Source of the DNA: Halobacillus andaensis | Lineage (GTDB): Bacteria; Bacillota; Bacilli; Bacillales; Halobacillaceae | NCBI RefSeq assembly: GCF_014636475.1 | Contig: NZ_BMEL01000001.1 | Span: forward strand, 372,001-436,000 | Direction of reading: 5' to 3' | Length of the DNA stretch: 64,000 bases | Shown: piece after piece, positions 1 through 8,617 of the stretch | Position numbering within the stretch: the first letter of the stretch is position 1 | Layout of the letters: each line of letters begins with the position of its first letter | Program-made: the position numbers and the translations under genes | The notes under the pieces: generated by a model | The model's input: only the letters and a program-made list of their open reading frames with translations | Told to the model about the DNA's origin: nothing | The model's database searches: none

Positions 1-865
1 CGCCATTGAAGCTGGATTAAAAGTGGATCAGTTTGCTCCACGTTTAGCTTTCTTCTTCAATGCTCATAATCAATTTTTTGAAGAAGCAGCAAAATACCGT
101 GCGGCAAGAAGAATATGGGCTAAGATTATGAAGGAGCATTACCAAGCTGAGGATCCTAAAAGCTGGAAGATGCGGTTTCACACCCAAACGGGCGGTAGTA
201 CATTAACAGCCCAGCAGCCAGATAATAATATCGTCAGGGTCACCCTTCAAGCTCTAGCAGCTGTAATGGGCGGTACGCAAAGTTTACACACGAATTCTAA
301 GGATGAAGCACTCGCTCTTCCAACTGAAGACTCTGCTCGAATCGCGCTTCGAACGCAGCAGATTATCGCACAGGAAAGCGGTGTGGCTGATACAATTGAC
401 CCTCTTGCAGGATCCTATTATGTGGAAGCGCTAACAGATAAGATTGAAGAACAAGTAAATGAGTACTTAACCCGCATATCTGAAATGGGCGGGGCGGTTC
501 AAGCTGTGGAAGAAGGATATATGCAGCGTGAGATTCATCAAACGGCTTATGACGCCCAAAAGAGAATTGAATCGAAAGAAGATATAATCGTTGGGTTAAA
601 TGAATATAAAGTGGATGAAGAAATCAATCCAGATTTATTAAGAGTAGATGAAAAATTAGAAGAAAATCAAATCAATCGAACTCAGCAAGTACGGGTGACT
701 AGAGATCAACAAAAAGTAGATAAATGTTTAGAGTTGCTAAGAAAAGCAGCCAATACTAACGATAACGTAATGCCTCATATCGTCGAATCAGTGAAAGCTT
801 ATGCCACTGTAGGAGAAATTGCGAACGTACTCAGAGCCGAATTTGGAGAATATACGGCAATGTAG
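1..865 (+). CDS. Methylmalonyl-CoA mutase, catalytic (large) subunit, C-terminal part
   Basis: Open from the window edge (frame begins at base 2), so the N-terminus lies outside. It interconverts methylmalonyl-CoA and succinyl-CoA with adenosylcobalamin. The visible part covers the end of the substrate-binding TIM barrel ([56 protein letters not shown]) and a helical tail. No cobalamin-binding domain follows in this chain; it is encoded 13 bases downstream as a separate polypeptide, as in two-subunit mutases. The downstream epimerase and carboxyltransferase genes give the full propionyl-CoA/succinyl-CoA route. The family assignment is firm; which paralogue type cannot be told from the fragment. 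Confidence 0.93.
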   Translation, partial: AIEAGLKVDQFAPRLAFFFNAHNQFFEEAAKYRAARRIWAKIMKEHYQAEDPKSWKMRFHTQTGGSTLTAQQPDNNIVRVTLQALAAVMGGTQSLHTNSKDEALALPTEDSARIALRTQQIIAQESGVADTIDPLAGSYYVEALTDKIEEQVNEYLTRISEMGGAVQAVEEGYMQREIHQTAYDAQKRIESKEDIIVGLNEYKVDEEINPDLLRVDEKLEENQINRTQQVRVTRDQQKVDKCLELLRKAANTNDNVMPHIVESVKAYATVGEIANVLRAEFGEYTAM

Positions 866-878
866 GAAGGATGACATA

Positions 879-1694
879 ATGATGAAACCTATTCGTGTAT
901 TAATCGCTAAGCCGGGTTTAGATGGCCATGATCGAGGAGCTTTAATTATTGCCCAAGCATTAAGAGACCATGGGATGGAAGTTATTTATACTGGATTAAG
1001 ACAGTCCCCTGTGCAGATTGCAAGAGCAGCTGTTCAGGAAGACGTAGATGTAGTCGGTCTGTCTTCATTATCAGGAGCCCATAAATCTTTATTTCCTAAA
1101 GTAGTAGAAGCTTTGGCCGATGAGCAGGCAGCAGACATCCCAGTTATTGGAGGGGGAGTCATTCCAGCAGAGGATATTCCTTATCTTGAGGAAAAAGGGG
1201 TCGCTAAGATTTTCACTAGCGGAGCACCAACGGATGCCATAGCTGTTTATATTAAACAGTTAATGAATCATGATACGATAGAACCACCTAAGAAAATTGC
1301 TCATATAGGAATAGCCGTGGAAAGCTTAGAGATGGCACTGCCTTTTTACCAAAATACATTAGGTCTTTCATTAGAAGCTGTTGAAGAGGTAAGTTCAGAA
1401 AAGGTCCGTGTGGCATTTTTTCCTATAGGAGATACAAAGATTGAATTACTTGAGCCTACCAGCGATGATTCTCCCATTCATCAATTTATTTCAAAAAAAG
1501 GAGAAGGCATTCACCACATTGCACTAGAAGTGGATGATATTTCGCATAGATTGCAACAATATATAGATGAGGGCGTTGCCTTAATTCATAACGAGCCTAA
1601 AGAAGGAGCCCACCAAAGTCAAATTGCTTTTCTGCATCCAAAAGCTGCGAAAGGCGTTATGTATGAACTTTGTCAACCGAACCAGGAGGACTGA
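879..1694 (+). CDS. Fusion: mutase cobalamin-binding subunit + methylmalonyl-CoA epimerase
   Basis: 271 aa. Residues 1-130 form a B12-binding Rossmann domain with the base-off signature D15-x-H17-x-x-G20 (H17 would be the lower cobalt ligand), S63-L64 and G91-G92-G93. Residues 138-271 form a vicinal-oxygen-chelate epimerase (HIGIAV with H142, GIHHIALEV with H212/H213, YELCQP with E263), which interconverts the methylmalonyl-CoA epimers. The frame is continuous through the join, with no stop or internal restart. In most Bacillaceae these are separate proteins (YqjC is a stand-alone epimerase). ATG 879 is chosen because TAGGAAGG ends 8 bases before it; a TTG at 819 lies inside the previous gene. 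It ends 5 bases before the carboxyltransferase start. Confidence 0.9.
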   Translation: MMKPIRVLIAKPGLDGHDRGALIIAQALRDHGMEVIYTGLRQSPVQIARAAVQEDVDVVGLSSLSGAHKSLFPKVVEALADEQAADIPVIGGGVIPAEDIPYLEEKGVAKIFTSGAPTDAIAVYIKQLMNHDTIEPPKKIAHIGIAVESLEMALPFYQNTLGLSLEAVEEVSSEKVRVAFFPIGDTKIELLEPTSDDSPIHQFISKKGEGIHHIALEVDDISHRLQQYIDEGVALIHNEPKEGAHQSQIAFLHPKAAKGVMYELCQPNQED

Positions 1695-1699
1695 TTGAA

Positions 1700-3247
1700 A
1701 TGGATATTTACGATAAAATTAATGAACTCTATGATAAGCGCCGGCAAGTTCAATTAGGCGGCGGTGACGAACGTATTGATAAACAACATGAAAAAGGCAA
1801 GTGGACAGCAAGGGAACGAATCGATTACTTAGTAGACGAAGGCTCCTTTGTAGAGTTGAATCCATTTATTGAACATCGGCATAATGATTTCGGGATGAAC
1901 GGAAAAGAAGCTCCCGGAGAAGGTGTAGTAACAGGGTACGGAAAAATTCATGGAAAGCCGATTTATTTATTTGCACAGGATTTTACCGTTTTTGGCGGAG
2001 CATTAGGTGAAATGCACGCGAAAAAGATTGCTGCGGTAATGGATTTGGCAGTGAAAAATGGTACGCCATTTATTGGATTGAATGATTCAGGCGGAGCTAG
2101 GATTCAAGAAGGTGTGTCCTCTTTAGACGGATACGGACAAGTTTTCTATCGCAATTCTATATATTCAGGAGTTATTCCTCAAATAAGTGTCATTATGGGT
2201 CCTTGTGCTGGTGGAGCTGTGTACTCTCCAGCCATTACAGACTTCGTTATTATGGTGGAAAAATCTTCGCAAATGTTTATTACGGGTCCTAAAGTTATTG
2301 AAACAGTAACCGGAGAAAAAATATCTTCAGAAGACTTGGGTGGAGCGGACGTACATAATTCGCTCAGTGGAAATGCTCATATTAAAGCAGAAAATGAAGC
2401 AGAAGCGTTAGACGCAGTACGTCAGTTAGTTCAGTATTTACCCCAGAACAGTAAAGAAAAGCCACCTATACTTGAAGTAGATGAATCAGATGATTACCGC
2501 CCTGATTTAACAGATAAGATTCCTTTTGATCCGATTCGTCCTTATGATGTGCGTACTATTATAGACGAGGTTGTAGATGAGGGTTCTTTTTTTGAAATAC
2601 ATTCAGATTTTGCTAAAAATATTGTAGTAGGATTTGGAAGATTGAAGGGTGAAAGTGTAGGTCTCATTTGTAATCAACCCAAATATATGGCCGGCGGATT
2701 AGACATTGATTCAAGCGACAAGGCGGCTCGATTTATTCGATTCTGCGACTCTTTTAACATTCCGTTAATTACTTTTGAGGATGTAACTGGATTTTTCCCT
2801 GGTATAAAGCAGGAGCATGGCGGTATCATACGTCACGGTGCAAAGATTCTATATGCCTATTCAGAAGCCACTGTTCCTAAACTTACCGTGATAACAAGAA
2901 AAGCATATGGAGGCGCTTATGTAGCTTTAAACAGCAAGTCCATAGGAGCTGACCTTGTTTATGCCTGGCCTAATGCTGAAATCGCTGTAATGGGACCTGA
3001 AGGAGCAGCGAATATCATTTTTGCTAAGGAGATTCAGGAAAGTGAAGCACCAGAAGAGACAAGGCAAAATAAAATCAACGAATATCGTGAAAAGTTTGCT
3101 AATCCTTATGTCGCTGCAGGGCTTGGGATGATTGATGACGTTATTGATCCTCGAGAGACGCGACTTACTCTGATTAAAGCTTTGGATATGTTGAGAAATA
3201 AACACGAAGATCGTCCATATAAAAAACATGGAAACATACCACTTTAA
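1700..3247 (+). CDS. yqjD: Propionyl-/methylmalonyl-CoA carboxyltransferase subunit (YqjD-like)
   Basis: 515 aa with the crotonase-like double-domain fold of the acyl-CoA carboxyltransferase beta family. Visible motifs are the N-domain GGARIQEG and GPCAGGAVYSPA and the C-domain EDVTGFFPG and GGAYVALNSK; the length matches PccB/MmdA/YqjD. It either transfers carboxyl from biotin to propionyl-CoA or works in the decarboxylase direction. No biotin carboxylase or biotin-carrier gene is adjacent, so the partner is elsewhere. ATG 1700 follows AGGAGG at 1684-1689; the frame opens at 1670 but inside the previous gene. It is the third gene of the methylmalonyl-CoA operon. Confidence 0.93.
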   Translation: MDIYDKINELYDKRRQVQLGGGDERIDKQHEKGKWTARERIDYLVDEGSFVELNPFIEHRHNDFGMNGKEAPGEGVVTGYGKIHGKPIYLFAQDFTVFGGALGEMHAKKIAAVMDLAVKNGTPFIGLNDSGGARIQEGVSSLDGYGQVFYRNSIYSGVIPQISVIMGPCAGGAVYSPAITDFVIMVEKSSQMFITGPKVIETVTGEKISSEDLGGADVHNSLSGNAHIKAENEAEALDAVRQLVQYLPQNSKEKPPILEVDESDDYRPDLTDKIPFDPIRPYDVRTIIDEVVDEGSFFEIHSDFAKNIVVGFGRLKGESVGLICNQPKYMAGGLDIDSSDKAARFIRFCDSFNIPLITFEDVTGFFPGIKQEHGGIIRHGAKILYAYSEATVPKLTVITRKAYGGAYVALNSKSIGADLVYAWPNAEIAVMGPEGAANIIFAKEIQESEAPEETRQNKINEYREKFANPYVAAGLGMIDDVIDPRETRLTLIKALDMLRNKHEDRPYKKHGNIPL

Positions 3248-3317
3248 TTGACATGCTATGATCGTTCGGCTAGCGTACAGAGGGTAGTATGTTTACATAG
3301 AGAGGGGTTTTGGTTTT

Positions 3318-4445
3318 ATGGTAACGATTAACAAGCAACGACTATTAGATGAATTTTTAGAGTTGGTGCAAGTTGACTCTGAAACAAAAGAGGAAGCTGA
3401 AATAGCTGAAGTTTTAAAAGATAAATTTACCCAGTTAGGACTTGAAGTCATAGAAGATGATGCGAAAGAGAAAACCGGTCATGGTGCGGGAAATTTAATA
3501 TGTAATTTACAGGGCTCTAACCAAAGTGCAGATACGATTTATTTTACATCTCATATGGATACAGTGGTACCTGGCAATAACATTAAACCTTCTGTAGAAA
3601 ATGGGTATGTAATTACAGATGGAACAACCATTCTTGGTGCGGATGATAAAGCTGGGATTGCAGCTATTCTGGAAGCGGTCAGAAGTCTTAAAGAACAAAA
3701 CATCGACCACGGAGATCTTCAATTTATTATTACAGTGGGGGAAGAAAGTGGCCTTGTTGGTGCAAAAGCACTAGAGGCCAGGCACTTAAAAGCCAAGTAT
3801 GGCTATGCCATAGACAGTGACGGCCAAGTTGGAAACATCATTGTAGCTGCTCCTACTCAAGCTAAAATTTTAGCGAAAGTAAAAGGGAAAACCGCCCATG
3901 CTGGTGTAGCTCCTGAAAAAGGAGTGTCAGCTATCACGCTTGCTTCTAAAGCTGTGGCGAAAATGCCGCTTGGACGGATTGATGAGGAAACCACGGCAAA
4001 CATTGGCAGATTTGAAGGTGGAAAGCAAACGAATATAGTTTGTGATTACGTCGAAATCTTAGCAGAAGCTCGTTCTTTAGTGCCTGAAAAAATGGAAAAG
4101 CAAGTTGAAAAGATGAAACAAGCTTTTACTGAAACGGCTGAAGAAATGGGCGGTGAAGTTGAGCTTGATGTAGAAGTTATGTATCCCGGGTTTAAGCACG
4201 CTGAAGGAGATCAAGTCGTAGAGGTTGCGCGAGCAGCGGCAGCAAAAATTGGCCGCGAAAGTGAGCTGTTAACGAGCGGTGGAGGAAGCGATGCTAATAT
4301 AATCGCTGGATTTGGCATTCCTACTGTAAACTTAGCTGTAGGTTATGAAGAAATTCATACGACCAATGAACGAATCCCTGTAGCTGAACTCGAAAAAGTT
4401 GCAGAATTCATTACCTCAATTATAGTTGAGGCTTCTGAACAATAA
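3318..4445 (+). CDS. yqjE: M20-family aminopeptidase, PepT-like (YqjE)
   Basis: 375 aa di-zinc M20 peptidase of the tripeptidase/PepT-like group. It shows H79-x-D81 (SHMDTVVPG), GADDKAG, the general-base motif TVGEESGLVG, IDSDG and a C-terminal HTTNERI histidine, with a lid domain in the middle (KGKTAHAGVAPEKG). It probably cleaves small peptides in the cytoplasm, though YqjE-type proteins have no proven substrate. GAGAGGGG lies before ATG 3318. It sits 70 bases after yqjD, in the same order as the B. subtilis yqjC-D-E cluster, and is followed by a clear terminator. Confidence 0.88.
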   Translation: MVTINKQRLLDEFLELVQVDSETKEEAEIAEVLKDKFTQLGLEVIEDDAKEKTGHGAGNLICNLQGSNQSADTIYFTSHMDTVVPGNNIKPSVENGYVITDGTTILGADDKAGIAAILEAVRSLKEQNIDHGDLQFIITVGEESGLVGAKALEARHLKAKYGYAIDSDGQVGNIIVAAPTQAKILAKVKGKTAHAGVAPEKGVSAITLASKAVAKMPLGRIDEETTANIGRFEGGKQTNIVCDYVEILAEARSLVPEKMEKQVEKMKQAFTETAEEMGGEVELDVEVMYPGFKHAEGDQVVEVARAAAAKIGRESELLTSGGGSDANIIAGFGIPTVNLAVGYEEIHTTNERIPVAELEKVAEFITSIIVEASEQ

Positions 4446-4452
4446 AACAAAG

Positions 4453-4483
4453 AACAGCCATGTCAAATACATGGCTGTTTTTA
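4453..4483 (+). terminator. Intrinsic terminator after yqjE
   Basis: AACAGCCATGT (4453-4463) pairs perfectly with ACATGGCTGTT (4469-4479) around a 5-base loop and is followed by T-rich sequence. It separates yqjE from dinB. Confidence 0.85.
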
Positions 4484-4508
4484 TGGTATAATGTGAGAAC
4501 AACCGTTC
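4484..4508 (+). promoter_or_regulatory. dinB promoter (extended -10) with LexA/DinR SOS box
   Basis: TGGTATAAT (4484-4492) is an extended -10 element. Just downstream, GAAC-AACC-GTTC (4497-4508) matches the Bacillus LexA (DinR) operator core GAAC-N4-GTTC exactly. The operator overlaps the expected transcription start, so bound LexA should block initiation until DNA damage. The gene served starts at 4528. Confidence 0.82.
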
Positions 4509-4527
4509 GAAAAAAGGAAGGATCACT

Positions 4528-5772
4528 ATGTCGAAGTGGTATCCAAAAAGCGGCCGCGTCATTTTTCACGTTGATATGAACAGCTTCTATGCTTCCGTTG
4601 AAACGGCTTTTAACCCTGCATTAAAAGGTAAACCTTTAGCCATTGCAGGGAATCCAGAAGAGCGTCGAGGGATCGTTGTTACGAGTAGTTATGAAGCAAG
4701 AAAATATGGCGTTAAAACGACAATGCCTGTTGGAGAAGCAAAGCGTCTTTGCCCTGATTTGATCGTTATGCGTCCTACGTTTGAACGATATCGAACAGCT
4801 TCTAAAGAAATGTTTAAAATTTTAGCTGACGTGACCGATCTCGTGCAGCCTGTTTCTATTGATGAAGGTTACCTTGATATTACTGGCTGTGAAGCTCAAG
4901 GGTCTCCCCTTGAAATTGCAGATAAAATACAAACAAGAATTAAAGAAGAGTTAGATCTACCCTGCAGTATAGGGGTTGCGCCTAACAAATTCTTAGCTAA
5001 AATGGCGTCAGATATGAAGAAACCTATGGGGATTACAGTATTACGTAAACGGGATTTACCGAAACAGTTATGGGTTTTGCCCATTGAAGAAATGTATGGG
5101 GTTGGAGAAAAGACAGCTGAGAAGTTAAGAAAAATAAAGATTTATACCATAGGAGATCTTGCGCATCATTCTACTTTTGAATTGAAACAGCTTTTAGGAG
5201 TAAATGGCGAAAGGTTGCAAAATAGAGCAAATGGAATTGATGAGCGGCCTGTTGACCCAGAAGCAGTCCACGAGTTTAAAAGTATAGGTACGTCTACTAC
5301 ACTAGCTCAAGACACAACGGATGATATTGAAATACGTCGAATATTTAGACAACTGGCTAATAAGGTTGAGGCACGAATGAAAAATAAAAGCGTCGTTGCT
5401 AAAAATGTGCAAATCACGATTCGTTACCATGATCGAAAAACGATAACACGCAGTAAACAGCAATTGGATTTTTTAGAAACGGGAGATGATCTCTTTCAAG
5501 TCTCTATGCAGTTATTTGACGAACATTGGAATCAAATGCCCGTTAGACTGTTAGGCATTACAGCTCAAGACTTAGCTGAAAAATCTGAAGTGACTCAGCA
5601 GCTGGACATATTTAGTTATGAGCAGTATGCGAGTAAAGAAAAGCTTTATAAAGTCATGGAGAGTTTAACTGAGAAATATGGGGAAGATACGTTTCGCTCT
5701 TTAAAAAACAACGAAGAAGCAAAGGTCACCACAAGTTTCCAAAAAGATTTCTTAGATGATTATAAAAAATAG
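4528..5772 (+). CDS. dinB: DNA polymerase IV, Y-family translesion polymerase
   Basis: 414 aa, full length. The catalytic palm carries D16 in FHVDMNSFYASVE and D112-E113 in SIDEGYLDITG; the helix-hairpin-helix region reads YGVGEKTAEKL; the little-finger domain follows. Near the C-terminus QQLDIF resembles a sliding-clamp binding motif. It copies past lesions with low fidelity. Position matches YqjH (PolYA) of B. subtilis, but here the promoter carries a LexA box. ATG 4528 follows AAAGGAAGG. It is monocistronic, between two terminators. Confidence 0.95.
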   Translation: MSKWYPKSGRVIFHVDMNSFYASVETAFNPALKGKPLAIAGNPEERRGIVVTSSYEARKYGVKTTMPVGEAKRLCPDLIVMRPTFERYRTASKEMFKILADVTDLVQPVSIDEGYLDITGCEAQGSPLEIADKIQTRIKEELDLPCSIGVAPNKFLAKMASDMKKPMGITVLRKRDLPKQLWVLPIEEMYGVGEKTAEKLRKIKIYTIGDLAHHSTFELKQLLGVNGERLQNRANGIDERPVDPEAVHEFKSIGTSTTLAQDTTDDIEIRRIFRQLANKVEARMKNKSVVAKNVQITIRYHDRKTITRSKQQLDFLETGDDLFQVSMQLFDEHWNQMPVRLLGITAQDLAEKSEVTQQLDIFSYEQYASKEKLYKVMESLTEKYGEDTFRSLKNNEEAKVTTSFQKDFLDDYKK

Positions 5773-5800
5773 CCACCTGTTTTTTCTAAAACAGGTGGCT
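5771..5800. terminator. Bidirectional terminator between dinB and ispA
   Basis: Perfect 13-bp arms AGCCACCTGTTTT (5771-5783) and AAAACAGGTGGCT (5788-5800) with a 4-base loop. The left arm begins within the dinB stop codon. Reading minus, the hairpin is followed by ATTTTTT, so it also serves the converging protease gene. Confidence 0.9.
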
Positions 5801-5807
5801 TTATATT

Positions 5808-6824
5808 TTAGGATTTTCTTGAGGCAGTGACTTTTCTTTTTCGACTCGGTAAGTTATATGGAGTAGTAAAGGTTGTAAATAATTGTTCGAACTGATCTAA
5901 GATAGCCAGGGCGAGTAAACCATTTCCTTCCGCAGATTTTGGGTAACCAAGGGGAATCGTACGTCTAACAAGCTGTGCGTAAAGTTCTGCCTCAGTTAAC
6001 CTCCTGTCAAACTGCTCCTCAGCTATCTTCGTTATTAATGCCAATGCCCCGGAAACGTGAGGAGTAGCCATAGAGGTGCCTGATAACTTTGCATATTTGC
6101 TGTCTAAATAAGTAGATAGTATGTTTACGCCCGGTGCTACGAGGTCAATTTCATCATTTGTGTTACTGAATGGAGCAATTTCTTTATTAAAATTTATCGC
6201 ACCAACTTGAATGACTTCATTGTACGAACCTGGATAAGCGAGCTCATCTGTATCATGACGGTCGTCTCCCTCATTTCCCGCCGCACAAACGACAGGTATT
6301 CCCTCATCAACGGCTCTCTTGACCGCTTCGTAAAGTTCAGGTACATCAGTAGGTCCGCCAAGGGACATGGAGATCGCCCTTACTTTTTCGCCATTTTCAC
6401 CTTCCCAGTCTATGGCGTAATGTATTCCATCAATAATCCATTGATAGTCACCGCTTCCATCCTCGCTTAGCACTTTAACCACTAAAATATTGGCAGCAGG
6501 TGCCACACCGTATATACCTTCTTCATTAGCTGAAGAAGCAGCAATTGTACCGGCTACATGGGTTCCGTGACCATTATTATCATCATAATTTTCTTCATCC
6601 CCATTGTCGTCGGTAGTAAAATTCTTTCCTCCAACAATGCGGTCCTTTAAATCAGGGTGATCAATCTGACAGCCCGTATCGATGACTGCAATTACGTTTC
6701 CTTTTCCCTGCTCGGTTTTTTCCCATACATCAGGAGCTTGAATCATTTTTACACCCTCAGGTGTTTCAGAGGAAACCTCGATAATTTCGTCAATTTCATA
6801 AGGGATTAAATGAATTTTACTCAT
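5808..6824 (-). CDS. ispA: Major intracellular serine protease (subtilisin family)
   Basis: 338 aa from the second of two adjacent ATGs (the first, 6827, gives 339). Numbering from the first ATG, the S8 triad is D50 (AVIDTG), H87 (NGHGTHVAG) and S251 (GTSMATPHVSG), with oxyanion N184 (AAGNEG). There is no signal peptide. The N-terminus carries LIPY (residues 7-10), the inhibitory propeptide motif of intracellular subtilisins, and similarity to B. subtilis IspA runs end to end. The tail is basic (SRKRK). It probably turns over cytoplasmic protein in stationary phase or sporulation. AAGGAGGAGT precedes the starts; spacing favours the second. Confidence 0.93.
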   Translation of the reverse strand: MSKIHLIPYEIDEIIEVSSETPEGVKMIQAPDVWEKTEQGKGNVIAVIDTGCQIDHPDLKDRIVGGKNFTTDDNGDEENYDDNNGHGTHVAGTIAASSANEEGIYGVAPAANILVVKVLSEDGSGDYQWIIDGIHYAIDWEGENGEKVRAISMSLGGPTDVPELYEAVKRAVDEGIPVVCAAGNEGDDRHDTDELAYPGSYNEVIQVGAINFNKEIAPFSNTNDEIDLVAPGVNILSTYLDSKYAKLSGTSMATPHVSGALALITKIAEEQFDRRLTEAELYAQLVRRTIPLGYPKSAEGNGLLALAILDQFEQLFTTFTTPYNLPSRKRKVTASRKS

Positions 6825-7079
6825 CATACTCCTCCTTCATAAGTTATACAGCAAGGTACACTATTGGATTTTTGCTATGAATAAACATCAGCTCTTAAGG
6901 GTTAAAATTGCACATATGGTACATGTTCCCTTGTTTATATTTGTAAAACGTTGAGAAAGACCTATATTTTTAAAAATAGATGCAATTTTTAAAATTAAAA
7001 AGGCAGAACACTTTTCAACAGGCTGAAAGAACGCTAATATAGTATAAAAAGAAATAATGAGAGAGTAGGAGTAGATAAG

Positions 7080-7637
7080 ATGAAGTTACTTGAAGAAATT
7101 TTGGCTCATAACGAACAGTTTGTGGATAGTAAAGCCTATGAAAAGTATCAGCGTGGAAAACTCCCTAATAAGAAACTTGTGATTGTTTCTTGTATGGATA
7201 CGAGATTAGTAGAATTACTTCCTAAAGCGATGAATGTAAGAAATGGTGACGTAAAAATCGTCAAAACCGCTGGTGCAGTGGTTTCTCATCCATTTGGCAG
7301 CATTATGAGAAGTATTCTTGTAGCGATTTACGAACTAGGTGCAGAAGAGGTTTGCGTTGTTGGTCATTACGATTGTGGAATGGCCAGTTTAGAGTCGGAG
7401 AGCATTATGAATAAAATGAAAGATCGAGGAATTCAAAAAGAAACATTAAATACGTTAAATTATTCAGGTGTTGAGTTAGAGCAATTCTTGCAAGGCTTTA
7501 GCAGTGTAGAAGATAGTGTGAAACAGAGTGTTTCCACTGTTAATAATCATCCTTTATTGCCCGAAGGTGTTCCTGTTCATGGCCTCATTATTGATCCAGA
7601 AACGGGTAAGCTAGATAAAGTTATTGACGGATATTAA
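7080..7637 (+). CDS. Beta-class carbonic anhydrase
   Basis: 185 aa. Zinc ligands C38, H96 and C99 and the catalytic dyad D40/R42 appear in SCMDTR and GHYDCG. It hydrates CO2 to bicarbonate in the cytoplasm. It resembles B. subtilis YtiB. Bicarbonate is the substrate of PEP carboxylase, which this window also encodes, so the two could cooperate (inference). AGTAGGAG precedes ATG 7080. The 252 bases upstream (6828-7079) are AT-rich and hold the divergent promoters of ispA and this gene; I could not pick a convincing -35/-10 pair. Confidence 0.92.
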   Translation: MKLLEEILAHNEQFVDSKAYEKYQRGKLPNKKLVIVSCMDTRLVELLPKAMNVRNGDVKIVKTAGAVVSHPFGSIMRSILVAIYELGAEEVCVVGHYDCGMASLESESIMNKMKDRGIQKETLNTLNYSGVELEQFLQGFSSVEDSVKQSVSTVNNHPLLPEGVPVHGLIIDPETGKLDKVIDGY

Positions 7638-7642
7638 TAAGT

Positions 7643-7680
7643 AAAAAACACAACTCAATTTATTGAGTTGTGTTTTTTTT
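7643..7680 (+). terminator. Terminator after carbonic anhydrase
   Basis: AAAAAACACAACTCAAT pairs with ATTGAGTTGTGTTTTTT around a 2-base centre, ending in an eight-T run. Confidence 0.9.
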
Positions 7681-7689
7681 ATAGACCTA

Positions 7690-7784
7690 TGTTATTATTC
7701 CTTACATGAGCGGCGGAATGTGGTGGGTTTAATGTTAGATTTTCTTACATAACAACTGACAAACAATTATTTTTCATCTATCCT
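7690..7784 (+). promoter_or_regulatory. Two TnrA/GlnR boxes and promoter of the small gene-tnrA operon
   Basis: Box 1 (7690-7706) is TGTTA-N7-TTACA. Box 2 (7733-7749) is TGTTAGATTTTCTTACA and fits every position of the TnrA consensus TGTNANAWWWTMTNACA. Centres are 43 bp apart. Downstream, CTGACA (7756-7761), a 17-base spacer and TATCCT (7779-7784) form a weak sigma-A promoter whose start would be near 7791. Box 2 is then centred near -50, the position known for TnrA-activated promoters. The rest of 7790-7897 shows no further signal. Confidence 0.75.
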
Positions 7785-7897
7785 TATACTAACGAAACAG
7801 AAAAGGGGAGCAGCTAGTTAGTTTTGTGAAATCATTTTCCATTTCGTCCTAGTCCTGTTTACAATAAGAAGTTTTTAATTAAGGGAGGAATAGTTAA

Positions 7898-8113
7898 ATG
7901 GAACAGTCTAAAAGTTATAAGGCGAGAGATGAGTATAATTGGATTATGGATATTTCAGAACCTAATCAGTTAAGAAATGCCGTTTATGAAATGAAACAGT
8001 ATTATATTAATAAACTTATAGAAGCTAAATTGTTAGATGATTCAGCTAAGGATGAATGTACACTTACTGTTAGTCAGCTTAAAATAATTATGGATCATCA
8101 CCAGCTTCTGTAG
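7898..8113 (+). CDS. Small protein, possibly FbpA-like, upstream of tnrA
   Basis: 71 aa, cytoplasmic, no transmembrane segment. The central pattern LRNAVYEMKQYYINKLIEAK followed by LTVSQLKIIMDHH resembles the Fur-regulated basic protein A family (typically LRKAV..K..LINKLI......LTLSEL), a group of tiny iron-response proteins. I see no Fur box upstream; instead there are two TnrA boxes, and tnrA follows 46 bases later, so nitrogen status is the likely signal. The start is well supported (AAGGGAGGA before ATG 7898). The family call is tentative; a Spo0E-like phosphatase was considered but its SQELD motif is absent. Confidence 0.5.
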   Translation: MEQSKSYKARDEYNWIMDISEPNQLRNAVYEMKQYYINKLIEAKLLDDSAKDECTLTVSQLKIIMDHHQLL

Positions 8114-8159
8114 GCGGGATACTTCAATTAAATAACTTTGTTGATTAAAGGAGTTAATT

Positions 8160-8468
8160 ATGTCTTCTTATAAGGATAAGAAAGTCATTACAATTGGAAT
8201 TGTGAATGAAATCACAGGTTTGACGTGCCGAATGATTCGTTATTATGAATCACGGGGCCTGATTTTTCCAGAACGAACGGAGCGAGGAACAAGAAAATAT
8301 TCCTTCTCTGATATCGAATTATTGATGGAAATTGCAGATAAACGGGAGGAAGGAATCCAAACCTATGAAATCAAACAAGAATTATTAAACGACAATAAAA
8401 AACGTGAAGTACGAGACCAATTGATTCAAGGTCAGCTTAATGCCCAATTTAATATGAAAAAGTTGTAA
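8160..8468 (+). CDS. tnrA: Nitrogen-metabolism regulator TnrA (MerR family)
   Basis: 102 aa. An N-terminal MerR winged helix ([33 protein letters not shown]) is followed by a short tail ending [13 protein letters not shown], the element by which TnrA is captured by feedback-inhibited glutamine synthetase. B. subtilis TnrA begins the same way (YKDKKVI) and has the same GQLNAHF tail; GlnR has a different tail. It activates nitrogen-scavenging genes when glutamine is scarce. AAAGGAG precedes ATG 8160. Upstream TnrA boxes imply autoregulation. Confidence 0.93.
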   Translation: MSSYKDKKVITIGIVNEITGLTCRMIRYYESRGLIFPERTERGTRKYSFSDIELLMEIADKREEGIQTYEIKQELLNDNKKREVRDQLIQGQLNAQFNMKKL

Positions 8469-8493
8469 ACCGCCGTGGATATGGCGGTTTTTT
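8468..8493 (+). terminator. Terminator after tnrA
   Basis: AACCGCC (8468-8474) pairs with GGCGGTT (8483-8489), then a T run. Confidence 0.85.
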
Positions 8494-8543
8494 AATGGCT
8501 GTACTTATACATATTAAGTTAAAAGCTTTGCATAAAATTATTA

Positions 8544-8592
8544 TTGACCATACTGGTCGAAAGGAATATAATGTAATGGACCACATTGGTCT
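8544..8592 (+). promoter_or_regulatory. Exporter-operon promoter flanked by two identical palindromic operators
   Basis: TTGACC (8544-8549), 17-base spacer, TATAAT (8567-8572): a near-consensus sigma-A promoter. GACCA-TAC-TGGTC (8546-8558) overlaps the -35 and GACCA-CAT-TGGTC (8579-8591) covers the transcription start. Both 13-bp palindromes share the same arms, and their centres lie 33 bp (about three helical turns) apart. The arrangement suits autorepression by the TetR protein encoded immediately downstream. Confidence 0.8.
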
Positions 8593-8617
8593 ACGGATCC
8601 TGAAGGGGGTAATTTCC

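Noticed and set aside
7750-7897. Fur box upstream of the FbpA-like gene
   Set aside because: No TGATAATNATTATCA-like sequence; the clear signals are TnrA boxes.
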